A DNA stretch of 64,000 nucleotides, taken from assembly GCA_032622095.1 (NCBI GenBank), contig CP136069.1:106670278-106734277 (forward strand). Direction: 5' to 3'. Below the pieces are notes generated by a model. The model did no database searches. It was not told the DNA's origin and was given only the letters and a program-made list of their open reading frames with translations. Positions 24,901 to 42,200 of the stretch are shown here, one piece after another (position 1 is the stretch's first letter; every line of letters begins with the position of its first letter). The translations under genes and the position numbers were made by a program. The stretch comes from Siphonodentalium dalli. Lineage: Eukaryota > Mollusca > Scaphopoda > Gadilida > Siphonodentaliidae.

Positions 24901-26996
24901 CACCATACACATCTATAGTTATCCCCGCCACACACATCTATAGGTATCCCCACCACATACATATATAGGTATCCCCACCACACATATATAGGTATCCCCA
25001 CCAAATACATATATAGCTATCACCACCACACACATATAAGTATCCCCGCAACATACATATAGGTATCCCCACCACACACATATAGGTATCCCCACCACAC
25101 ACATCTATAGGTATCACCACCACATACATATAGAGGTATCCCCAACACATACATATATAGGTATCCCCACCACATACATATATAGGTATCCCCACCACAT
25201 ACATATATAGTTATTCCCGCCAGACACATATATAGGTATCACCAGCACACACATATATAGGTATCCCCACCACATACATATATATGTATCACCATCACAC
25301 ACATATATAGGTATCCCCACCACATACATATATTGGTATCCCACCACATACATCTATAGGTATCCCCACCGCACACATATATAGGTATCCCCATCACATA
25401 CATATATAGGTATCCCCACCACATACATATATTGGTATCCCCACCACATACATCTATATGTATCCCCACCACACACATAAATAGGTATCCCCACCACATA
25501 CATCTCTAGGTATCCCCACCACACATATATACAGGTATCCCCACCACATACATATATAGGTATCCCCACCACATACATCTATATGTATCCCCACAACATA
25601 CATATATAGGTATCCCCACCACATACATATATAGGTATCCCCACCACATACATATATAGGTATCCCCACCACATACATATATAGGTATCCCCACCACATA
25701 CATCTATAGGTATCCCCACCACACACATCTATATGTATCACCACCACACACATCTATAGGTATCCCCACCACACACATATATAGGTATCCCCACCATATA
25801 CATATATAGGTATCCCCACCACATACATCTATATGTATCCCCACCACATACATATATAGGTATCCCCACCACATACATATATAGGTATCCCCACCACATA
25901 CATATATAGGTATCCCCACCACATACATATATAGGTATCCCCACCACATACATCTATAGGTATCCCCACCACACACATCTATATGTATCACCACCACACA
26001 CATCTATAGGTATCCCCACCACACACATATATAGGTATCCCCACCATACACATCAATATGTATCACCGCCACACACATATATAGGTATCCCCACCACATA
26101 CATCTATAGGTATCCCCACCATACACATCTATAGGTATCCCCACCATACACATCTATATGTATAACCGCCACACTCATATATAGGTATCCCCACCATACA
26201 CATCTATATGTATAACCGCCACACTCATATATAGGTATCCCCACCACATACATCTATAGGTATCACCACCACATACATATATAGGTATCCCCACCACATA
26301 AATCTATAGGTATCCCCACCACACACATATAGGTATCCTCACCACACACATATATAGGTATCCTCACCACACACATATATAGGTATCCCAGCCACATACA
26401 TCTATAGGTATCACCACCACATACATCTATAGTTATCACCACCACATACATCTATAGGTATCCCCACCACATACATCTATAGGTATCCCCACCACATACA
26501 TCTATATGTATCTCCGCCACACACATCTATAGGTATCCTCACCACACACATATATAGGTATCCCCACCACATACATCTATAGGTATCCCCACCACATACA
26601 TCTATAGGTATCACCACCACATACATATATAGGTATCACCACCACATACATATATAGGTATCCCACCACATACATATATAGGTATCCCCACCACACACAT
26701 ATAGGTATCCTCACCACACACATATATAGGTATCCTCACCACACACATATATAGGTATAACCACCACATACATCTATAGTTATCACCACCACATACATAT
26801 ATCGGTATCCACACCACATACATCTATAGGTATCCCCACCACATACATCTATATGTATCCCCGCCACACACATCTATAGGTATCCTCACCACACACATAT
26901 ATAGGTATCCCCACCACATACATCTATAGGTATCCCCACCACACACATATAGGTATCCCCGCCACACACATCTATAGGTATCACCTCCACATACAT
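21981..26996. repeat. Tandem duplication of satellite, period 2,533 bp
   Basis: Copy one spans about 21,981-24,513 and copy two about 24,514-26,996. Both begin at the short unit CTATAGTATCCCC. The same order of variant units follows at a constant 2,533-bp offset for about 1.5 kb, then the offset drifts to 2,483 by 26,611, showing a later loss of about two units. Confidence 0.8.
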
Positions 26997-27299
26997 CTAT
27001 AGGTATCACCACAACATACATCTATAGGTATCCCCACCACATACATCTATAGGTATCCCCACCACACACATATATAGGTATCACCACCACATACATATAT
27101 AGGTATCACCGCCAAACACATATATAGGTATTCCCGCCACATACATATATAGGTATCCTCACCACACACATCTATATGTATCCCCACCACACACATATAT
27201 AGGTATCCCCACCACACACATCTATAGGTATCCCCACCACATACATCTATAGGTATCACCACCACACACATATATAGGTATCCCCGCCACACACATATA

Positions 27300-30200
27300 T
27301 AGGTATCACCGCCACGTACATATATAGGTATCCCCGCCACACACATATATAGGTATCCCCACCACACACATATATATAGTTATCCCCGCCACACACATAT
27401 ATAGGTATCCCCCACCACATACATATATAGGTATCACCACCACATACATATATAGGTATCCTCACAACACACATCTATAGGTATCCCCACCACACACATA
27501 TATAGGTATCCCCACCACACACATCTATAGGTATCCCCACCACATACATATATAGGTATCCCCCACCACATACATATATAGGTATCCCCACCACACACAT
27601 ATATAGGTATCCCCACCAGACACATATAAAGGTATCCCCCACCACACACATATATAGGTATCCCCACCACACACATATAAAGGTATCCCCACCACACACA
27701 TATATAGGTATCCCCACCACATACATATATAGGTCTCCCCACCACATACATCTATAGGTATCCCCACCACACACATCTATATGTATCCCCACCACACACA
27801 TATATAGGTATCACCACCACATACATATATAGGTATCCCCGCCACACACATATATAGGTATTCCCGCCACATACATATATAGGTATCCTCACCACACACA
27901 TCTATAGGCATCCCCACCACATACATATATAGGTATCACCACCACATACATATATAGGTATCCCCACCACACAAATATATAGGTATCCCCGCCACATACA
28001 TATATAGGTATCATCACCATACACATATATAGGTCTCCCCACCACATACATCTATATGTATCCCAACCACACACATCTATATGTATCCCAACCACACGCA
28101 TCTATAGGTATCCCCACCGCACACATATATAGGTATCCCCACCATACACATCTATAGGTATCCCCGCCACACACATCTATAGGTATCCCCACCACATACA
28201 TATATAGGTATCCCCACCACACATATATAGGTATCCCCACCAAATACATATATAGGTATCATCACCACACACATATAAGTATCCCCGCCACATACATATA
28301 GGTATCCCCACCACACACATATAGGTATCCCCACCACACACATATATAGGTATCACCACCACATACATATAGAGGTATCCCCAACACATACATATATAGG
28401 TATCCCTACCACATACATATATAGGTATCCCCACCACATACATATATAGTTATTCCCGCCACACACATATATAGGTATCCCCAGCACACACATATATAGG
28501 TATCCCCACTACATACATCTATATGTATCCCCGCCACACACATCTATAGGTATCCTCACCACACACATATATAGGTATCCCCACCACATACATCTATAGG
28601 TATCCCCACCACCCACATATAGGTATCCCCGCCACACACATCTATAGGTATCACCTCCACATACATCTATAGGTATCACCACCACACACATATATAGGTA
28701 TCACCACCACATACATATATAGGTATCACCGCCAAACACATATATAGGTATTCCCGCCAAATACATATATAGGTATCCTCACCACACACATCTATATGTA
28801 TCACCACCACACACATATATAGGTATCCCCACCACACACATCTATAGGTATCCCCACCACATACATCTATAGGTATCACCACCACACACATCTATAGGTA
28901 TCCCCACCACACACATATATAGGTATCACCACCACGTACATATATAGGTATCCCCGCCACACACATATATAGGTATCCCCACCACACACATATATATAGG
29001 TATCCCCGCCACACACATATATAGGTATCGCCACCACATACATATATAGGTATCACCACCACATACATATATAGGTATCCTCACCACATACATCTATAGG
29101 TATCCCCACCACACACATATATAGGTATCCCCACCACACACATCTATAGGTATCCCCACCACATACATATATAGGTATCCCCACCACATACATATATAAG
29201 TATCCCCGCCACATACATATATAGGTATCCCCACCACATACATATATAGGTATCCCCACCACACACATATATAGGTATCCCCACCACACACATATAAAGG
29301 TATCCCCACCACACACATATATAGGTATTCCCACCACATACATATATAGGTCTCCCCACCACATACATCTATAGGTATCCCCACCACACACATCTATATG
29401 TATCCCCACCACACACATATATAGGTATCACCACCACATACATATATAGGTATCCCCGCCACACACATATATAGGTATTCCCGCCACATACATATATAGG
29501 TATCCTCACCACACATATCTATAGGTATCCCCACCACATACATATATAAGTATCACCACCACACAAATATATAGGTATCCCCGCCACATACATATATAGG
29601 TATCATCACCATACACATATATAGGTCTCCCCACCACATACATCTATATGTATCCCATCCACACACATCTATATGTATCACAACCACACGCATCTATAGG
29701 TATCCCCACCACACACATATATAGGTATCCCCACCATACACATCTATAGGTATCCCCGCCACACACATATATAGGTATCCCCACCACATACATATATAGG
29801 TATCCCCACCACACATATATAGGTATCCCCACCAAATACATATATAGGTATCATCACCACACACATATAAGTATCCCCGCCACATACATATAGGTATCCC
29901 CACCACACACATATAGGTATTCCCACCACACACATCTATAGGTATCACCACCACATACATATAGAGGTATCCCCAACACATACATATATAGGTATCCCCA
30001 CCACATACATATATAGGTATCCCCACCACATACATATATAGTTATCACCGCCACACACATATATAGGTATCCCCAGCACACACATATATAGGTATCCCCA
30101 CCACATACATATATAGGTATCACCACCACACACATATATAGGTTTCCCCACCACATACATATATTGGTATCCCACCACATACATCTATAGGTATCCGCAC

Positions 30201-33200
30201 CGCACACATATATAGGTATCCCCATCACATACATATATAGGTATCCCCACCACATACATATATAGGTATCCCCACCACATACATCTATATGTATCCCCAC
30301 CACACACATATATAGGTATCCCCACCACATACATCTATAGATATCCCCACCACACACATATATAGGTTTCCCCACCAAATACATATATAGGTATCCCCAC
30401 CACATACATCTATATGTATCCCCACCACATACATATATAGGTATCCCCACCACATACATATATAGGTATCCCCACAACATACATATATAGGTATCCCCAC
30501 CACATTCATATATAGGTATCCCCACCACATACATCTATAGGTATCCCAACCACACACATCTATATGTATCACCACCACACACATCTATAGGTATCCCCAC
30601 CACACACATATATAGGTATCCCCACCATACACATCAATATGTATCACCGCCACACACATATATAGGTATCCCCACCACATACATCTATAGGTATCCCCAC
30701 CATACACATCTATAGGTATCCCCACCATACACATCTATATGTATAACCGCCACACTCATATATAGGTATCCCCACCACATACATCTATAGGTATCACCAC
30801 CACATACATATATAGGTATCCCCACCACATAAATCTATAGGTATCCCCACCACACATATCTATATGTATCACCACCACATACATATATAGGTATCCCCAC
30901 CACACACATATATAGGTATCCCCACCACATACATATATAGGTATCCCCACCACACACATATAGGTATCCTCACCACACACATATATAGGTATCCTCACCA
31001 CACACATATATAGGTATCCCCGCCACATACATCTATAGGTATCACCACCACATACATCTATAGTTATCACCACCACATACATCTATAGGCATCCCCACCA
31101 CATACATCTATAGGTATCCCCACCACATACATCTATATGTATCCCCGCCACACACATCTATAGGTATCCTCACCACACACATATATAGGTATCCCCAACA
31201 CATTCATCTATAGGTATCCCCACCACACACATATATAGGTATCCTCACCACACACATATATAGGTATCCCCACCACATACATCTATAGGTATCCCCACCA
31301 CACACATATAGGTATCCCCGCCACACATATCTATAGGTATCACCTCCACATACATCTATAGGTATCACCACAACATACATCTATAGGTATCCCCACCACA
31401 TACATCTATAGGTATCCCCACCACATACGTCTATAGGTATCCCCGCCACACACATCTATAGGTATTCTCACCACACACATATATAGGTATCCCCACCACA
31501 TACATCTATAGGTATCCCCACCACTCACATATATAGGTATCACCACCACATACATCTATATGTATCCCCACCACATACATCTATAGGTAACCCCACCACA
31601 TACATAAATAGGTATCACCACCACATACATCTATATGTATCCCCACCACATACATCTATAGGTATCCCCACCACATACATCTATAGGTATCCCCGCTAGA
31701 CACATCTATAGGTGTCAACACCACACGCATCTATAGGTATCACCACCACATACATATATAGGTATCCCCACCACATACGTATGTAGGTATCCCCGCCACA
31801 CACATATATATGTATCACCACCACATACATATATAGGTATCCCCACCACATACATCTATAGGTCTCCCCACCACACACATCTATAGGTATCCCCACCACA
31901 CACATCTATAGGTATCCCCGCCACACACATCTATAGGTCTCCCCACCACATACATATATAGGTATCCTCACCACACATCTATAGGTATCCTCAACACACA
32001 GATATATAGGCATCCCCACCACATACATATATAGGTATCCTCACCATACATCTATAGGTATCCTCACCACACACATATATAGGTATCCCCACCACATACA
32101 TATATAGGTATCCCCACCACATACATCTATATGTATCCCCACCACACACATATATAGGTATCCCCACCACATACATCTATAGGTATCCCCACCACACATA
32201 TATATAGCTATGCCCACCACATACATATATAGGTATTCCCACCACATACATCTATAGGTATCCCCACCACATACATATATAGGTATCCCCACCACAGACA
32301 TATATAGGTATCCCCACCACACACATCTATAGGTATCCCCGCCATACACGTCTATATGTATCCCCACCACACACATCTATAGGTATCACCACCACATACA
32401 TCTATAGGTATCCCCACCACATACATCCATAGGTATCCCCGCCACACACATCTATAGGTATCCTCACCACACAAATATATAGGTATCCCCTCCAAATACA
32501 TCTATAGGTATCCCCACCACACACATATATAGGTATCATCACCACATACATATATATGTATCCCCACCACGTACATCTATAGGTAACCCCACCACATACA
32601 TATATAGGTATCCCCACCACATACATCTATAGGTATCCCCACCACACACATATATAGGTATCACCACCACACGCATATATAGGTATCACCACCACATACA
32701 TCTATAGGTATCTCCACCACATACATCTATGGGTATAACCACCACACACATATATAGGTATCACCACCACATACATATATAGGTATCTCCACCACATACA
32801 TCTATGGGTATCCCCGCCACATACATATATAGGTATCCCCCACCACATACATATATAGGTAGCACCACCACATACATCTATATGTATCTCCACCACACTC
32901 ATCTATAGGTATCCCCACCACACACATCTATAGGTATCCCCGCCACACACATCTATAGGTATCACCACCACATACATATATAGGTATCCCCGCCACATAC
33001 ATATATAGGTATCCCCACCACATACTTATATAGGTATCCCGACAATATACATATATAGGTATCCCCACCACATACATATTTAGGTATCCTCACCACACAT
33101 CTATAGGTATCCTCACCACATACATATATAGGTATCCCCACCACATACATATATAGGTATCCCCACCACATACATCTATATGTATCCCCACCACACACAT

Positions 33201-36200
33201 ATATAGGTATCCCCACCACATACATATATAGGTATCCCCACCACACACATATATAGGTATCCCCACCACATACATATATAGGTATCCCCACCACATACAT
33301 CTATATGTATCCCCACCACACACATATATAGGTATCCCCACCACATACATATATAGGTATCCCCACCACATAGATCTATATGTATCCCCACCACACACAT
33401 ATATAGGTATCCCCACCACATACATCTATAGGTATCCCCACCACATACATATATAGGTATCCCCACCACATACATATATAGGTATCCCCACCACATACAT
33501 CTATAAGTATCCCCACCACATACATATATAGGTATCCCCACCACATACATCTATAAGTATCCCCACCACATACATATATAGGTATCCCCACCACATACAT
33601 CTATAGGTATCCCCACCACATACATATATAGGTATCCCCACCACATACATATATAGGTATCCCCACCACATACATCTATAGGTTTCCCCACCACATACAT
33701 ATATATGTATCCTCACCACATACATATATAGGTATCCCCGCCACACACATATATATGTATCCTCACCACACACATCTATAGGTATCCCCACCACACACAT
33801 ATATAGGTATCGCCACCACACACATATATAGGTATCCCCACCACACACATCTATAGGTATCCTCACCACACACATCTATAGGTATCCCCACCACACACAT
33901 ATATAGGTATCCCCACCACACACATCTATAGGTATCCACACCAAACACATATATAGGTATCCCCACCACACACATATATAGGTATCCCTACCACACACAT
34001 ATATAGGTATCCCCACCACACACATCTATAGGTATCCACACCAAACACATATATAGGTATCCCCACCACATACATATATAGGTATCCCAACCACATACAT
34101 ATATAGGTATCCCCACCACATGCATCTATAGGTATCCCCACCACACACATATATAGGTATCCCCACCACACACATATATAGGTATCCCCACCACATACAT
34201 CTATAGGTATCCCCACCACACACATATAGGTATCCCCGCCACACACATCTATAGGTATCACCTCCACATACATCTATAGGTATCACCACAACATACATCT
34301 ATAGGTATCCCCACCACATACATCTATAGGTATCCCCACCACATACATCTATAGGTATCCCCGCCACACACATCTATAGGTATTCTCACCACACACATAT
34401 ATAGGTATCCCCACCACATACATCTATAGGTATCCCCACCACATACATATATAGGTATCCCCACCACATACATATATAGGTATCCCCACCACATACATCT
34501 ATAAGTATCCCCACCTCATACATATATAGGTATCCCCACCACATACATCTATAAGTATCCCCACCACATACATATATAGGTATCCCCACCACATACATCT
34601 ATAGGTATCCCCACCACATACATATATAGGTATCCCCACCACATACATATATAGGTATCCCCACCACATACATCTATAGGTATCCCCACCACATACATAT
34701 ATATGTATCCTCACCACATACATATATAGGTATCCCCGCCACACACATATATATGTATCCTCACCACACACATCTATAGGTATCCCCACCACACACATAT
34801 ATAGGTATCGCCACCACACACATATATAGGTATTCCCACCACACACATCTATAGGTATCCCCACCATACACATCAATATGTATCACCGCCACACACATAT
34901 ATAGGTATCCCCAACACATACATCTATAGGTATCCCCACCATACACATCTATAGGTATCCCCACCATACACATCTATATGTATAACCGCCACACTCATAT
35001 ATAGGTATCCCCACCACATACATCTATAGGTATCACCACCACATACATATATAGGTATCCCCACCACATAAATCTATAGGTATCCCCACCACACACATCT
35101 ATATGTATCACCACCACATACATATATAGGTATCCCCACCACACACATATATAAGTATCCTCATCACTCACATATATAGGTATCCTCACCACACACATAT
35201 ATAGGTATCCCCGCCACATACATCTATAGGTATCACCACCACATACATCTATAGGCATCCCCACCACATACGTCTATAGGTATCCCCACCACATACATCT
35301 ATATGTATCCCCGCCACACACATCTATAGGTATCCTCACCACACACATATATAGGTATCCCCACCACATACATCTATAGGTATCCCCACCACACACATAT
35401 ATAGGTATCCCCACCACACACATATATAGGTATCCCCACCACATACATCTATAGGTATCCCCACCACACACATATATAGGTATCGCCACCACACACATAT
35501 ATAGGTATCCCCACCACACACATCTATAGGTATCCCCACCATACACATCAATATGTATCACCGCCACACACATATATAGGTATCCCCAACACATATATCT
35601 ATAGGTATCCCCACCATACACATCTATAGGTATCCCCACCATACACATCTATATGTATAACCGCCACACTCATATATAGGTATCCCCACCACATACATCT
35701 ATAGGTATCACCACCACATACATATATAGGTATCCCCACCACATAAATCTATAGGTATCCCCACCACACACATCTATATGTATCACCACCACATACATAT
35801 ATAGGTATCCCCACCACACACATATATAGGTATCCTCATCACACACATATATAGGTATCCTCACCACACACATATATAGGTATCCCCGCCACATACATCT
35901 ATAGGTATCACCACCACATACATCTATAGGCATCCCCACCACATACGTCTATAGGTATCCCCACCACATACATCTATATGTATCCCCGCCACACACATCT
36001 ATAGGTATCCTCACCACACACATATATAGGAATCCCCACCACATACATCTATATGTATCCCCAACACACACATATATAGGTATCCCCACCACACACATAT
36101 ATAGGTATCCCCACCACATACATCTATAGGTATCCCCACCACACACATATAGGTATCCCCGCCACACACATCTATAGGTATCACCGCCACGTACATATAT

Positions 36201-39200
36201 AGGTATCCCCGCCACACACATATATAGGTATCCCCACCACACACATATATATAGGTATCCCCGCCACACACATATATAGGTATCCCCACCACATACATAT
36301 ATAGGTATCACCACCACATACATATATAGGTATCCTCACAACACACATCTATAGGTATCCCCACCACACACATATATAGGTATCCCCACCACACACATCT
36401 ATAGGTATCCCCACCACATACATATATAGGTATCCCCACCACATACATATATAGGTATCCCCACCACACACATATATAGGTATCCCCACCAGACACATAT
36501 AAAGGTATCCCCACCACACACATATATAGGTATCCCCACCACACACATATAAAGGTATCCCCACCACACACATATATAGGTATCCCCACCACATACATAT
36601 ATAGGTCTCCCCACCACATACATCTATAGGTATCCCCACCACACACATCTATATGTATCCCCACCACACACATATATAGGTATCACCACCACATACATAT
36701 ATAGGTATCCCCGCCACACACATATATAGGTATTCCCGCCACATACATATATAGGTATCCTCACCACACACATCTATAGGCATCCCCACCACATACATAT
36801 ATAGGTATCACCACCACATACATATATAGGTATCCCCACCACACAAATATATAGGTATCCCCGCCACATACATATATAGGTATCATCACCATACACATAT
36901 ATAGGTCTCCCCACCACATACATCTATATGTATCCCAACCACACACATCTATATGTATCCCAACCACACGCATCTATAGGTATCCCCACCGCACACATAT
37001 ATAGGTATCCCCACCATACACATCTATAGGTATCCCCGCCACACACATCTATAGGTATCCCCACCACATACATATATAGGTATCCCCACCACACATATAT
37101 AGGTATCCCCACCAAATACATATATAGGTATCATCACCACACACATATAAGTATCCCCGCCACATACATATAGGTATCCCCACCACACACATATAGGTAT
37201 CCCCACCACACACATATATAGGTATCACCACCACATACATATAGAGGTATCCCCAACACATACATATATAGGTATCCCTACCACATACATATATAGGTAT
37301 CCCCACCACATACATATATAGTTATTCCCGCCACACACATATATAGGTATCCCCAGCACACACATATATAGGTATCCCCACTACATACATCTATATGTAT
37401 CCCCGCCACACACATCTATAGGTATCCTCACCACACACATATATAGGTATCCCCACCACATACATCTATAGGTATCCCCACCACCCACATATAGGTATCC
37501 CCGCCACACACATCTATAGGTATCACCTCCACATACATCTATAGGTATCACCACCACACACATATATAGGTATCACCACCACATACATATATAGGTATCA
37601 CCGCCAAACACATATATAGGTATTCCCGCCAAATACATATATAGGTATCCTCACCACACACATCTATATGTATCACCACCACACACATATATAGGTATCC
37701 CCACCACACACATCTATAGGTATCCCCACCACATACATCTATAGGTATCACCACCACACACATCTATAGGTATCCCCACCACACACATATATAGGTATCA
37801 CCACCACGTACATATATAGGTATCCCCGCCACACACATATATAGGTATCCCCACCACACACATATATATAGGTATCCCCGCCACACACATATATAGGTAT
37901 CGCCACCACATACATATATAGGTATCACCACCACATACATATATAGGTATCCTCACCACATACATCTATAGGTATCCCCACCACACACATATATAGGTAT
38001 CCCCACCACACACATCTATAGGTATCCCCACCACATACATATATAGGTATCCCCACCACATACATATATAAGTATCCCCGCCACATACATATATAGGTAT
38101 CCCCACCACATACATATATAGGTATCCCCACCACACACATATATAGGTATCCCCACCACACACATATAAAGGTATCCCCACCACACACATATATAGGTAT
38201 CCCCACCACATACATATATAGGTCTCCCCACCACATACATCTATAGGTATCCCCACCACACACATCTATATGTATCCCCACCACACACATATATAGGTAT
38301 CACCACCACATACATATATAGGTATCCCCGCCACACACATATATAGGTATTCCCGCCACATACATATATAGGTATCCTCACCACACATATCTATAGGTAT
38401 CCCCACCACATACATATATAAGTATCACCACCACACAAATATATAGGTATCCCCGCCACATACATATATAGGTATCATCACCATACACATATATAGGTCT
38501 CCCCACCACATACATCTATATGTATCCCATCCACACACATCTATATGTATCACAACCACACGCATCTATAGGTATCCCCACCACACACATATATAGGTAT
38601 CCCCACCATACACATCTATAGGTATCCCCGCCACACACATATATAGGTATCCCCACCACATACATATATAGGTATCCCCACCACACATATATAGGTATCC
38701 CCACCAAATACATATATAGGTATCATCACCACACACATATAAGTATCCCCGCCACATACATATAGGTATCCCCACCACACACATATAGGTATTCCCACCA
38801 CACACATCTATAGGTATCACCACCACATACATATAGAGGTATCCCCAACACATACATATATAGGTATCCCCACCACATACATATATAGGTATCCCCACCA
38901 CATACATATATAGTTATCACCGCCACACACATATATAGGTATCCCCAGCACACACATATATAGGTATCCCCACCACATACATATATAGGTATCACCACCA
39001 CACACATATATAGGTTTCCCCACCACATACATATATTGGTATCCCACCACATACATCTATAGGTATCCGCACCGCACACATATATAGGTATCCCCATCAC
39101 ATACATATATAGGTATCCCCACCACATACATATATAGGTATCCCCACCACATACATCTATATGTATCCCCACCACACACATATATAGGTATCCCCACCAC

Positions 39201-42200
39201 ATACATCTATAGGTATCCCCACCACACACATATATAGGTTTCCCCACCAAATACATATATAGGTATCCCCACCACATACATCTATATGTATCCCCACCAC
39301 ATACATATATAGGTATCCCCACCACATACATATATAGGTATCCCCACAACATACATATATAGGTATCCCCACCACATTCATATATAGGTATCCCCACCAC
39401 ATACATCTATAGGTATCCCAACCACACACATCTATATGTATCACCACCACACACATCTATAGGTATCCCCACCACACACATATATAGGTATCCCCACCAT
39501 ACACATCAATATGTATCACCGCCACACACATATATAGGTATCCCCACCACATACATCTATAGGTATCCCCACCATACACATCTATAGGTATCCCCACCAT
39601 ACACATCTATATGTATAACCGCCACACTCATATATAGGTATCCCCACCACATACATCTATAGGTATCACCACCACATACATATATAGGTATCCCCACCAC
39701 ATAAATCTATAGGTATCCCCACCACACATATCTATATGTATCACCACCACATACATATATAGGTATCCCCACCACACACATATATAGGTATCCCCACCAC
39801 ATACATATATAGGTATCCCCACCACACACATATAGGTATCCTCACCACACACATATATAGGTATCCTCACCACACACATATATAGGTATCCCCGCCACAT
39901 ACATCTATAGGTATCACCACCACATACATCTATAGTTATCACCACCACATACATCTATAGGCATCCCCACCACATACATCTATAGGTATCCCCACCACAT
40001 ACATCTATATGTATCCCCGCCACACACATCTATAGGTATCCTCACCACACACATATATAGGTATCCCCAACACATTCATCTATAGGTATCCCCACCACAC
40101 ACATATATAGGTATCCTCACCACACACATATATAGGTATCCCCACCACATACATCTATAGGTATCCCCACCACACACATATAGGTATCCCCGCCACACAT
40201 ATCTATAGGTATCACCTCCACATACATCTATAGGTATCACCACAACATACATCTATAGGTATCCCCACCACATACATCTATAGGTATCCCCACCACATAC
40301 GTCTATAGGTATCCCCGCCACACACATCTATAGGTATTCTCACCACACACATATATAGGTATCCCCACCACATACATCTATAGGTATCCCCACCACTCAC
40401 ATATATAGGTATCACCACCACATACATCTATATGTATCCCCACCACATACATCTATAGGTAACCCCACCACATACATAAATAGGTATCCCCACCACATAC
40501 ATCTATATGTATCCCCACCACATACATATATAGGTATCCCCACCACATACATCTATAGGTATCCCCGCTAGACACATCTATAGGTGTCAACACCACACGC
40601 ATCTATAGGTATCACCACCACATACATATATAGGTATCCCCACCACATACGTATGTAGGTATCCCCGCCACACACATATATATGTATCACCACCACATAC
40701 ATATATAGGTATCCCCACCACATACATCTATAGGTCTCCCCACCACACACATCTATAGGTATCCCCACCACACACATCTATAGGTATCCCCGCCACACAC
40801 ATCTATAGGTCTCCCCACCACATACATATATAGGTATCCTCACCACACATCTATAGGTATCCTCACCACACAGATATATAGGCATCCCCACCACATACAT
40901 ATATAGGTATCCTCACCATACATCTATAGGTATCCTCACCACACACATATATAGGTATCCCCACCACATACATATATAGGTATCCCCACCACATACATCT
41001 ATATGTATCCCCACCACACACATATATAGGTATCCCCACCACATACATCTATAGGTATCCCCACCACACATATATATAGCTATGCCCACCACATACATAT
41101 ATAGGTATTCCCACCACATACATCTATAGGTATCCCCACCACATACATATATAGGTATCCCCACCACAGACATATATAGGTATCCCCACCACACACATCT
41201 ATAGGTATCCCCGCCATACACGTCTATATGTATCCCCACCACACACATATATAGGTATCACCACCACATACATCTATAGGTATCCCCACCACATACATCC
41301 ATAGGTATCCCCGCCACACACATCTATAGGTATCCTCACCACACAAATATATAGGTATCCCCTCCAAATACATCTATAGGTATCCCCACCACACACATAT
41401 ATAGGTATCATCACCACATACATCTATATGTATCCCCACCACGTACATCTATAGGTAACCCCACCACATACATATATAGGTATCCCCACCACATACATCT
41501 ATAGGTATCCCCACCACACACATATATAGGTATCACCACCACACGCATATATAGGTATCACCACCACATACATCTATAGGTATCTCCACCACATACATCT
41601 ATGGGTATAACCACCACACACATATATAGGTATCACCACCACATACATATATAGGTATCTCCACCACATACATCTATGGGTATCCCCGCCACATACATAT
41701 ATAGGTATCTCCCACCACATACATATATAGGTAGCACCACCACATACATCTATATGTATCTCCACCACACTCATCTATAGGTATCCCCACCACACACATC
41801 TATAGGTATCCCCGCCACACACATCTATAGGTATCACCACCACATACATATATAGGTATCCCCGCCACATACATATATAGGTATCCCCACCACATACTTA
41901 TATAGGTATCCCGACAATATACATATATAGGTATCCCCACCACATACATATTTAGGTATCCTCACCACACATCTATAGGTATCCTCACCACATACATATA
42001 TAGGTATCCCCACCACATACATATATAGGTATCCCCACCACATACATCTATATGTATCCCCACCACACACATATATAGGTATCCCCACCACATACATATA
42101 TAGGTATCCCCACCACACACATATATAGGTATCCCCACCACATACATATATAGGTATCCCCACCACATACATCTATATGTATCCCCACCACACACATATA